Below, piece by piece: positions 31,455-37,694 of a stretch of DNA of 64,000 nt. A program made the translations under genes and the position numbers. Source of the DNA: Octadecabacter dasysiphoniae (lineage in GTDB: Bacteria; Pseudomonadota; Alphaproteobacteria; Rhodobacterales; Rhodobacteraceae); NCBI RefSeq assembly GCF_021532615.1, contig NZ_JAKGAQ010000005.1, forward strand, positions 186,001 to 250,000. Reading direction: 5' to 3'. Within the stretch, counting starts at the first letter, position 1; every line of letters begins with the position of its first letter. Below the pieces are notes generated by a model, which saw nothing but the letters and a program-made list of their open reading frames with translations, made no database searches and had not been told where the DNA came from.

Positions 31455-31907
31455 AATAGTGCCTTTCGATTTGAAATTTGGGACTTCAAAACAAATCGAT
31501 AGGGCGCCCTCTGGCCGCGCGGCCGCGACGTGCGCCAATGGTCAGGCGAACACGAACGGGATGGGTCTTGATGCTCAAAAAATAGGCTCCATGATCAAAT
31601 CTTCGATCAATTCGGGCCAGATGTTCTATTTCATTTGCGACCTGTGGTCGTTTTTGGGCGTTTCGGCGCGAAAAAGTGTTGTTTTCTTTCCGTCGCACTG
31701 GATCACTCACGCTTGTGTGAAAAGGATGCCTTGCGCGGAGTTTAGCGTAGGCAATCTCATCAGATGGCAGGAAATGGCTCAAACTGCGGTTTTCGTTCAA
31801 TAAAGATGGAACCGTTAGGGCAGTGCGTCGTTTGTAGGCGCAACGTGAGGGGCAGAACAGATAACGCATTCTCATGTGGCAATGACGATTAAAAAAGGAC
31901 GGAGACA
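31455..31907. other. 453-base divergent intergenic region (mttB-like / outer-membrane protein)
   Basis: No coding frame is convincing. It is AT-rich relative to its flanks and must hold both divergent promoters. A perfect inverted repeat lies next to the mttB-like gene (listed separately). Just before the beta-barrel gene is a strong ribosome site, aaggacggag. I identify no known riboswitch or small RNA. Confidence 0.5.
31466..31499 (-). promoter_or_regulatory. Inverted repeat over the mttB-like ribosome site
   Basis: TCGATTTG (31466-31473) and CAAATCGA (31492-31499) are perfect 8-base arms separated by 18 bases. On the minus strand the 3' arm abuts gaaaggc, the likely ribosome site of the mttB-like gene (31461-31467). 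It could be a leader hairpin controlling translation or a palindromic operator; nothing distinguishes these. Confidence 0.35.
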
Positions 31908-32501
31908 ATGAAACGCACATTTCTTGCAACACCTGCACTTTTGACCTTGGCTTTGGCTGCTGGTCCTGCACTTGCCGGTAATATCGACGAACCCATTATC
32001 ACACCTGCACCCGCGCCAATGGCGGCACCTGTCATAATTGACACAGGTAGCGATTGGACCGGCTTTTATGCAGGTGGATCGCTTGGCTATGCGGATGTGT
32101 CCGACACAACGGCTGCATTTGACGCCGACGGCGCAACCTACGGTATCCACGGCGGTTACGACTATGATTTTGGATCATTCATACTGGGTGGTGAATTGGA
32201 ATTTTCGGGCTTTGACGTCGAAGACGGCGCGAACTCCATTTCTTCCGTCGCACGCGCAAAATTGCGTGCGGGTTATGACGCAGGTGCGTTCATGCCCTAC
32301 ATCACAGCTGGCGTCGCCGAGGTCGATGTGGATGGTCTGGACGTGACTGACACAGGCGCGGTCTATGGTCTTGGTTTAGACTATAGCTACAATGACCGTG
32401 TGCGCATTGGTGGTGAAATTCTTCAGCACGAGTTTGACGATGTTGGCGGCTTGGACGTTGACGCAACAACCGCCGCGGTGCGTGTATCGTTCGACTTCTA
32501 A
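31908..32501 (+). CDS. Outer-membrane beta-barrel protein (porin-like, OmpA-barrel type)
   Basis: The 197-residue protein has a signal peptide (MKRTFLATPALLTLALAAGPALA, cleaved before GNIDEP) followed by alternating strands of a small 8-stranded barrel. These include GSDWTGFYAGGSLGYADVS, GIHGGYDYDFGSFILGGELE, YGLGLDYSYNDRVRIGGEIL and AVRVSFDF at the end. The C-terminal Phe is the classic outer-membrane insertion signal. It resembles the small immunogenic OMP family common in Rhodobacterales and rhizobia. A strong terminator follows, so it is monocistronic. Confidence 0.88.
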   Translation: MKRTFLATPALLTLALAAGPALAGNIDEPIITPAPAPMAAPVIIDTGSDWTGFYAGGSLGYADVSDTTAAFDADGATYGIHGGYDYDFGSFILGGELEFSGFDVEDGANSISSVARAKLRAGYDAGAFMPYITAGVAEVDVDGLDVTDTGAVYGLGLDYSYNDRVRIGGEILQHEFDDVGGLDVDATTAAVRVSFDF

Positions 32502-32521
32502 GAACCACTAAAACGAGATCG

Positions 32522-32559
32522 TGGCGCGGTGGGCAATTGCCTGCCGCGCCATTTTCTTT
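32522..32559 (+). terminator. Intrinsic terminator after the beta-barrel gene
   Basis: TGGCGCGG and CCGCGCCA form a stem, with an inner GGCAATTGCC palindrome extending it, followed by TTTTCTTT. It begins 20 bases after the stop codon and ends plus-strand transcription ahead of the convergent lyase gene. Confidence 0.85.
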
Positions 32560-32606
32560 GGTGGATGCGATTTGATCGCCAATGGCCTGCCGCGTGTTCG
32601 GGATGG

Positions 32607-33407
32607 TCAGTCCAACAACGCGTCAATCGTATCCCCGGAAATGGAATGCCCGAGGTTTGCAAAACTGCCCGCTGCAAACATCTGCGTGGCGGCATCATGC
32701 AACGTGCGGTGTGTCGCCCGCGCAAGCGCTGAGCCAAGCGACAAGCGCGCAGCGCCCATGCGTGCAAAGCTTTCCATCGTTTCAGCAGCATAAATCGGGC
32801 CCGCCACGAGGACGTTCACAGGCGCTGTGACGGAGGCACAAATGCGTGCGACATCCGCGGTGGATTTGGGGAGAGGCGCATACAGGCAATCCGCGCCCAC
32901 GGCCTCAAACCCTTGGAGGCGTGCGATGGCTTCGTCGATGTCATACGCGCCAGTCATGATCCCATCGGCACGTGCAGTCAGGACAAAATCATGCGGCAGG
33001 GCACGGGCCGCTGCGACGGCGGCCTTGATGCGTTCGATCGCAAACATTCTATCATAGGCTTCGGGGCTGGGCAGTTTGATGTCTTCGATACAAATACCTG
33101 CAAGACCGGCTTTGCCTGCCAGCGTGACCGTTTCTGCAACCGTGTCCGGATCATCGCCCCAGCCGTTTTCGAAATCTCCTTGGACGGGTAGGCCCGTGGC
33201 GGCGATCAGATCAATGGCATGGGACAGAGCCTCATCGCGGGACACGCCCAAACCGTCAGGGCGACCCAATGTGAAGGCGTGTGCCGCAGAGGATGTCGCG
33301 ATGGCTTGTGCGCCCAGCGCCTTGAGGATTTTGGCAGACCCTGCGTCCCATGCGTTGGCAAGAATGAAGGGGTTGCCGGGTTTGTGCATCTCTCTGAATG
33401 TTGTCAT
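32607..33407 (-). CDS. Isocitrate lyase/phosphoenolpyruvate mutase family protein
   Basis: The 266-residue (beta/alpha)8 enzyme belongs to the PEP mutase/isocitrate lyase superfamily. NPFILANAWDAGSAKILKALGA, the metal-binding DFENGWGDDP, AGICIEDI, LTARADGI and LGSALARATHRTL match the family. The lysine-cysteine loop of true [16 protein letters not shown] is not evident, so it is likelier an oxaloacetate hydrolase, methylisocitrate lyase-like or carboxy-PEP-type enzyme; the reaction is undetermined. The ATG at 33407 has aaaggaaac upstream; the frame extends to 33497 through a palindromic repeat. Confidence 0.85.
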   Translation of the reverse strand: MTTFREMHKPGNPFILANAWDAGSAKILKALGAQAIATSSAAHAFTLGRPDGLGVSRDEALSHAIDLIAATGLPVQGDFENGWGDDPDTVAETVTLAGKAGLAGICIEDIKLPSPEAYDRMFAIERIKAAVAAARALPHDFVLTARADGIMTGAYDIDEAIARLQGFEAVGADCLYAPLPKSTADVARICASVTAPVNVLVAGPIYAAETMESFARMGAARLSLGSALARATHRTLHDAATQMFAAGSFANLGHSISGDTIDALLD

Positions 33408-33452
33408 CTCTGGTTTCCTTTCAAGTCGAATTGGCTGCGCCAATCCGATCCA

Positions 33453-33505
33453 TCGGGGGGCTAGCCCCCCGAACCCCCCAGAATATTTAAGAACCAAAGA
33501 AACGG
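33453..33505. repeat. Intergenic palindromic repeat (copy B) with AATATTT tail
   Basis: A perfect 20-base palindrome at 33453-33472 (half-site TCGGGGGGCT) is followed by ACCCCCCAGAATATTTA and GAACCAAAGAAA. The tail matches that of copy A near 2286-2309. It lies between two same-strand genes and could terminate minus-strand transcription of the aminotransferase gene into the lyase gene. Confidence 0.6.
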
Positions 33506-33520
33506 GAGGGTGGATCGGGC

Positions 33521-34693
33521 TTATGCTGCTTTGTCGTTAGCGAAGCCTAGCAGTGTTTTAAGGGCAGCGGCGTAATCTTCATCTGCAATCGTCATCGCAA
33601 CGCGGATGTGACCCGCTGCGGCCTGACCGAAGCTTTCGCCGGGCATGGTTGCGATGCCATGGGCATCGAGCAGGTCGTTGGCGAAGTCCAGCCCGCTTAG
33701 ACCTGTGGCGCGGATATCCAGCATTGCATACATCGCGCCTTGGGTCGGGCTGGCCTTTACAATGTTTTGGGTCGCCAGCAATGCCTCTGTGATTTGGCGG
33801 CGGCGTGCAAAGGGGGCGGCGATTTCGTCTTCCAGCGGGGTGCCTTGGCCCAGCGCAAAATGAGCGGCGTCCTGTATATATCCGGGCACGCCGTAGGTTG
33901 TATGCGTCGCCAGATTGACAAGATGTTCGATGGCGTCCTGTGGCCCGCAGACCCAGCCGACGCGGCTGCCCGTCATCGCGTGGCTTTTAGACATGGATCC
34001 GATGACCAACGTGCGGTTGGCCATATCGGGCAACGCGCGCGGGCTGATGTGCGTGCCGTCCCACAGCTGCGTGTCATAGACTTCGTCGCTGATCAGCCAA
34101 AGATCATGGGTTTTGCAGGTGTCGGCAATCGCTGAGAGTGTCGCCTTGGAATAGACCGCGCCCGTGGGATTGTTCGGGGTGTTGATCAGCAGGCTGGTGG
34201 CACCCTGTGCGTGGCGCGCGATGTCATCGGCGCGCGGTTGGAAGCCGTTTTCAGGAAAGGCGGGGATCGCTTTGGGGATCGCGCCGACCCCGCGAATGGT
34301 GCCGGGGTAGGTGGCGTAATAGGGATCAATATAAAGCGCGGTATCGCCTTCGTCGCAGACGGCATTGTGTGCGGCAAACAAAGCGGCCTGTCCGCCCGGT
34401 GTGATCAGGATGTTTTCGGGCACGGTGGCAACGCCTGTTCTGGATTGGATGCGATCTGCTACGGCTTTGCGCAGTTCTGGTGTTCCGGGAACAGATGCGT
34501 ATCCGGTGTGACCACCCTTTGCGCTCTCGTTCATGGCGGCCAAAATGCTCGCGTGGGTGCGGATGTCGTGTTCACCGATGGTGAGTTCAAGGACATTTTC
34601 ACCAGCGGCCTTCATGGCGCGGGCGCGGTAAAACACTTCCCACCCGTCGGAGCCGGAGGGGGTGAGGTGGGTGATGCGATGGGACAATTTCAT
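33521..34693 (-). CDS. Class I/II PLP-dependent aminotransferase
   Basis: The 390-residue fold-type I aminotransferase starts near RITHLTPSGSDGWEVFYRA. ILITPGGQAALFAAHNAV opens the PLP site, NTPNNPTGAVYSK is the carboxylate loop, LISDEVYDTQLWDG has the PLP-contacting Asp and Tyr, and SMSKSHAMTGSRVGWV carries the Schiff-base lysine. The substrate is undetermined. It is upstream of the PEP-mutase-family gene on the same strand with a palindromic repeat between them. Confidence 0.9.
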   Translation of the reverse strand: MKLSHRITHLTPSGSDGWEVFYRARAMKAAGENVLELTIGEHDIRTHASILAAMNESAKGGHTGYASVPGTPELRKAVADRIQSRTGVATVPENILITPGGQAALFAAHNAVCDEGDTALYIDPYYATYPGTIRGVGAIPKAIPAFPENGFQPRADDIARHAQGATSLLINTPNNPTGAVYSKATLSAIADTCKTHDLWLISDEVYDTQLWDGTHISPRALPDMANRTLVIGSMSKSHAMTGSRVGWVCGPQDAIEHLVNLATHTTYGVPGYIQDAAHFALGQGTPLEDEIAAPFARRRQITEALLATQNIVKASPTQGAMYAMLDIRATGLSGLDFANDLLDAHGIATMPGESFGQAAAGHIRVAMTIADEDYAAALKTLLGFANDKAA

Positions 34694-34724
34694 GAGGCTA
34701 CGTGACCTGCGCGATTGCCCCGTG

Positions 34725-35159
34725 TCAATCCGTCAAAAGAGTGCGCGGACCTGCGCCCAACGCGCCGAGGGTGTCGGATGGATTATACAACGCACAGGAC
34801 GCGAGGCTGAGGCACCCACACCCGATGCAGCCGTCCAAACGGTCGCGTAACTTTTCCAATTGTGTGATCCGTTCGGTGATATCGATACGCATGGTCTTTG
34901 AAATCTTGCTCCAATCCGTTTTGCTGGGCGCCTTGTGTGTTGGCAGATGGGCCATGTGGGCTGCGATGTCGGCCAGTGAAAACCCCAAGCGTTGCGCGAT
35001 CATGGCAAACGACAGCCGCCGCAGATCGGCTTTGTCGTAGCGGCGATGGCCACCTGCATTGCGCACCGGATGGACGATTCCGTGGGTTTCATAGAACCGG
35101 ATTGCGGACACCGCGAGGCCGGTTCTGGTGGAAAGATCACCGATGGTCAGGCCTGACAT
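34725..35159 (-). CDS. soxR: Redox-sensitive transcriptional activator SoxR
   Basis: This is a MerR-family regulator of 144 residues that senses redox-active compounds through a [2Fe-2S] cluster. The N-terminal helix-turn-helix is LTIGDLSTRTGLAVSAIRFY. The cluster ligands are Cys111, 114, 116 and 122 in CIGCGCLSLASC, exactly the SoxR spacing. The ATG at 35159 gives MSGLTIGDLS; the open frame extends to 35249 through its own promoter region. The divergent VOC gene is the evident target, through the box at 35176-35191. No soxS is present, as expected outside enterobacteria. Confidence 0.96.
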   Translation of the reverse strand: MSGLTIGDLSTRTGLAVSAIRFYETHGIVHPVRNAGGHRRYDKADLRRLSFAMIAQRLGFSLADIAAHMAHLPTHKAPSKTDWSKISKTMRIDITERITQLEKLRDRLDGCIGCGCLSLASCALYNPSDTLGALGAGPRTLLTD

Positions 35160-35170
35160 GAAAATAGTCC

Positions 35171-35201
35171 TTGATCTAAAGTGCACTTGAGAAATTATAC
35201 A
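35171..35201 (+). promoter_or_regulatory. SoxR-controlled promoter of the VOC gene
   Basis: A -35 element TTGATC (35171-35176) and a -10 element TATACA (35196-35201) are separated by 19 bp, the overlong spacer diagnostic of SoxR/MerR activation. Between them CTAAAGTGCACTTGAG (35176-35191) is a near-perfect palindrome, one mismatch from dyad symmetry and very close to the E. coli soxS box. It faces the VOC gene, whose ATG is at 35232. Confidence 0.85.
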
Positions 35202-35231
35202 ACAGGGGATCAACGCCACAAGGAGAAACAA

Positions 35232-35615
35232 ATGGCCTATCTTGAACATGTTAACGTCACCGTGACGGACCCCGACGCGACTGCGGCTGTGTTGGCCGAT
35301 CTATTCGACTGGCAGGTGCGTTGGTCTGGTGACGCGACGGGGAATGGTCGTTCTGTCCATGTTGGCGGGGAAGGATTTTATGTCGCGCTGTATACGGGGC
35401 CGGACGGTGTACCCCTTGAGGCGGCGCATACCAGTTACCGCGAAAAGGCGGGATTGAACCATATCGGTGTTGTGGTCGATGATCTGGACGCTGTCGAAAC
35501 GGCGGTAAAGGCGAAAGGGTACGAAACCCACAGCCACGCAGATTACGAACCGGGCCGGCGGTTTTATTTCAAAGAAGAAAACGGCGTCGAGATTGAAGTC
35601 ATCAGTTACGACTGA
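35232..35615 (+). CDS. VOC family protein (glyoxalase/bleomycin-resistance fold)
   Basis: The 127-residue protein is one VOC module: LEHVNVTVTDPDATAAVLADLF at the first beta-alpha unit, LNHIGVVVDDLDAVETAVKAKG at the second, and GRRFYFKEENGVEIEVISYD with the metal-ligand Glu at the end. Its control by SoxR suggests it deals with redox-cycling compounds or their aldehyde products; that is inference. The ATG at 35232 follows aaggagaaac. The stop overlaps the end of the convergent YjbR-family gene by ten bases. Confidence 0.85.
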   Translation: MAYLEHVNVTVTDPDATAAVLADLFDWQVRWSGDATGNGRSVHVGGEGFYVALYTGPDGVPLEAAHTSYREKAGLNHIGVVVDDLDAVETAVKAKGYETHSHADYEPGRRFYFKEENGVEIEVISYD

Positions 35616-35962
35616 TCGGTCGGTGTGAAATCTGGCAAGGTCTTGCGGGTTTTGGCGGGCAGGGCCGCGCGGATAATCGCGTAGGACGTTTCGATGCGAA
35701 ACCGAAGCTCTGCCGCGTCCGTCTCAAACGGGACCTGCACCCAGCTGCGGTGCATGTAGGGGGCTTTGGGCCAGCCGAACATGTCTTGTAGATGGTGGGC
35801 CTGTTCAACAGATGCGGTCTTGAGAGATATGCCATGGCCCATGGACCCGATGTTGGCGAACATTTTGCCGGCGATTTTCCATGTGTCATGGCCGCCCCAA
35901 GGGTCGCTCCGCTCTGCGGCAGGCAGGGACTTACACAGCTGGTTCACAAGATCACGCGACAT
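35606..35962 (-). CDS. MmcQ/YjbR family DNA-binding-like protein
   Basis: The 118-residue protein has the MmcQ/YjbR fold: LVNQLCKSLPAAERSDPWGGHDTWKIAGKMFA, then ISLKTASVEQAHHLQ and YMHRSWVQVPFE. The family adopts a CyaY-like or double-wing DNA-binding fold; its function is unclear. The ATG at 35962 is preferred; the frame runs to 35998. It is divergent from the cysS leader region. Confidence 0.85.
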   Translation of the reverse strand: MSRDLVNQLCKSLPAAERSDPWGGHDTWKIAGKMFANIGSMGHGISLKTASVEQAHHLQDMFGWPKAPYMHRSWVQVPFETDAAELRFRIETSYAIIRAALPAKTRKTLPDFTPTDQS

Positions 35963-35991
35963 ACAAAGATTATGCGGCCGCACGGGGTGGT

Positions 35992-36020
35992 TTGACAAGC
36001 ACGCGCAGAATGGTTGATTT
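35992..36020 (+). promoter_or_regulatory. Candidate promoter for the cysS leader transcript
   Basis: TTGACA (35992-35997) is a consensus -35. Seventeen bases downstream is tgattt, a poor -10 but within the loose range of Rhodobacterales sigma-70 promoters. Transcription would begin near 36026, at the left arm of the inverted repeat that encloses the Cys-rich leader frame. Confidence 0.45.
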
Positions 36021-36025
36021 GCGCC

Positions 36026-36114
36026 GCAGCCCGCGCTATTGGGGGCCCATGAAAAGCATCTGCACCCTTTGCTGCATTATTATTTCCTGCTGAATTTTCC
36101 GCGGGCTGCTTTTT
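36026..36114 (+). promoter_or_regulatory. Candidate transcription attenuator of cysS
   Basis: GCAGCCCGCG (36026-36035) and CGCGGGCTGC (36100-36109) are perfect 10-bp inverted arms, and five Ts follow immediately (36110-36114). The loop of 64 bases contains the whole Cys-rich leader frame. A third segment downstream, CCCGCGG (36146-36152), can pair with CCGCGGG (36099-36105), so alternative folds exist; it lies about ten bases before the cysS ribosome site. A ribosome stalled on Cys codons would occupy the loop and should hinder the terminator stem. This mechanism is inferred; the arms, T-run and leader frame are seen directly. Confidence 0.6.
36049..36093 (+). CDS. Putative cysteine leader peptide of cysS
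   Basis: A 14-codon frame encodes MKSICTLCCIIISC, with Cys at positions 5, 8, 9 and 14, all TGC. A ggggg sequence lies about five bases before the ATG. Four cysteines in 14 residues is far above expectation, and the next gene in the same direction charges tRNA with cysteine. It sits in the loop of a terminator-like hairpin, the classical leader-peptide arrangement. I know of no described cysS attenuator of this kind in this group, but I cannot search. Confidence 0.6.
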   Translation: MKSICTLCCIIISC

Positions 36115-36177
36115 CACGTTTCTAACCTTCGCTGAACTTGCTACCCCCGCGGGCACAACCCCGTGAGAGGTCATGCC

Positions 36178-37578
36178 ATGGCGATCAAGCTGTATAACAC
36201 CAAGGTCCGCAAAAAGGTGGATTTTGAACCGATCGATCCCGACAACGTGCGCATGTATGTCTGTGGGCCGACGGTTTATGACCGCGCCCACCTTGGCAAC
36301 GCGCGCCCAGTGATCGTGTTTGATACGTTGTTTCGCCTGCTGCGCCACACCTACGGTGCGGATCACGTGACCTATGTGCGCAATTTCACCGACGTGGACG
36401 ACAAGATCAACGCGACGGCATTGGCCCGCCAAGAGGCTGGGGCGGATGGCACGCTTGAGGATTTGATTGCCCAGCGGTCGGACGAAACGATTGCATGGTA
36501 TCTTGAGGATATGGCCGCCGTGGGCGCGATGGAACCGACGCAAATGCCGCGTGCGACGCAATACATCGCGCAGATGATTGCCATGATCGAAGATCTGATT
36601 GCCAAGGGGCATGCCTACGCTGCCGAAGGGCACGCGTTGTTTCGTGTGCGATCCTACACCGAATACGGCGCGCTGTCGGGGCGGTCTGTGGATGATATGA
36701 TCGCTGGTGCGCGGGTCGAAGTTGCGCCCTACAAAGAAGACCCGATGGATTTCGTGTTGTGGAAACCCAGCAGCGACGACCAACCGGGGTGGGATAGCCC
36801 GTGGGGCCGTGGCCGCCCAGGCTGGCATATCGAATGTTCCGCCATGGCGCTGGATCTATTGGGCGGCGCGTTCGACATCCACGGCGGCGGAAATGATCTG
36901 CAATTCCCGCACCATGAAAACGAGATCGCCCAAAGCACCTGCGCGGGCCACGGGTTTGCGAATGTCTGGATGCACAACGAGATGTTGCAGGTCGAGGGTA
37001 AGAAGATGTCCAAGAGTTTGGGCAATTTCTTTACGGTGCGCGATTTGCTTGACCAAGGTGTACCGGGCGAAGTGATCCGGTTCGTGATGTTGTCGACACA
37101 TTACCGCAAGCCGATGGATTGGACGGAGAAGAAGCGGGTTGAGGCGAAAATTCGCCTGACGCAATGGTTCCGTGCAACCGATGGTGTGACCGCTTCGAAA
37201 CAGGTTCCAAAGGCTGTAGTTGTTTCACTTGTTAACGACCTAAATACGCATGGCGCATTGTCCGCAATGATGTCGCTTGAGCCATCTGATCTAAAAGCGG
37301 CCATGCAATTACTGGGCTTCCCAGATGCTGAAGATGTTGATTGGTTCCGACATGGAATTCAAATGTCGAGCATCGCTGACCTTCCGTATACTGCAGATGC
37401 GATCGCTCCGCTGCTATCGAAATGGCAGTATCTTCGAGACGAGGCGGACTATGCGGCTGCTGATGAGCTGAAGCGAAAAATTGAAGCATGTGGTTTAAAA
37501 TTGTCGGTTGGTGCCGCCGGCCCAAACGCCGAACCTACTGCAGATTTCGATCCCGCCAAACTGGAGGCCCTGCTATGA
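36178..37578 (+). CDS. cysS: Cysteinyl-tRNA synthetase
   Basis: CysS charges tRNA-Cys. The 466 residues form a zinc-containing class I synthetase: Cys29 in [10 protein letters not shown] is a zinc ligand, HLGN (38-41) is the HIGH motif, [16 protein letters not shown] holds further zinc ligands, and [13 protein letters not shown] is the KMSKS loop. The start follows gagagg by nine bases. The last 125 or so codons (from about 37195) use visibly more A/T-ending codons than the rest, so the anticodon-binding end may have been replaced by recombination. Expression is probably controlled by the leader at 36026-36114. Confidence 0.97.
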   Translation: MAIKLYNTKVRKKVDFEPIDPDNVRMYVCGPTVYDRAHLGNARPVIVFDTLFRLLRHTYGADHVTYVRNFTDVDDKINATALARQEAGADGTLEDLIAQRSDETIAWYLEDMAAVGAMEPTQMPRATQYIAQMIAMIEDLIAKGHAYAAEGHALFRVRSYTEYGALSGRSVDDMIAGARVEVAPYKEDPMDFVLWKPSSDDQPGWDSPWGRGRPGWHIECSAMALDLLGGAFDIHGGGNDLQFPHHENEIAQSTCAGHGFANVWMHNEMLQVEGKKMSKSLGNFFTVRDLLDQGVPGEVIRFVMLSTHYRKPMDWTEKKRVEAKIRLTQWFRATDGVTASKQVPKAVVVSLVNDLNTHGALSAMMSLEPSDLKAAMQLLGFPDAEDVDWFRHGIQMSSIADLPYTADAIAPLLSKWQYLRDEADYAAADELKRKIEACGLKLSVGAAGPNAEPTADFDPAKLEALL

Positions 37579-37694
37579 GAATTCCCCCAATACAGGACCG
37601 CGCTTGGACCTCGGGGTGGGTGCGAAGCGCCCTCCCCATGGGGGAAGTCCGGGCGCTGGCCAGCAAAGCTGGCCAAAAGGGGCGCGTATCATGA
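37575..37694 (+). CDS. Possible 39-codon coupling ORF between cysS and cimA
   Basis: A frame of 39 residues ([20 protein letters not shown] then [19 protein letters not shown]) starts at an ATG overlapping the cysS stop (ATGA) and ends at a TGA overlapping the cimA start (ATGA). Its second half is built of two strong hairpins, AGCGCCC/GGGCGCT (37626-37657) and GGCCAGC/GCTGGCC (37658-37674). It may couple translation of the two genes or be a repeat that happens to stay open. No family is recognised. Confidence 0.3.
   Translation: MRIPPIQDRAWTSGWVRSALPMGEVRALASKAGQKGRVS

Noticed and set aside
36026..36177. T-box riboswitch for cysS
   Set aside because: T-boxes are essentially confined to Gram-positive and a few other groups, and no T-box sequence or specifier stem was seen; the leader peptide explanation fits better.
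37508..37690. 61 extra N-terminal codons for CimA
   Set aside because: They lie in cysS and the hairpin spacer in another frame; the family start motif follows directly after the ATG at 37691.
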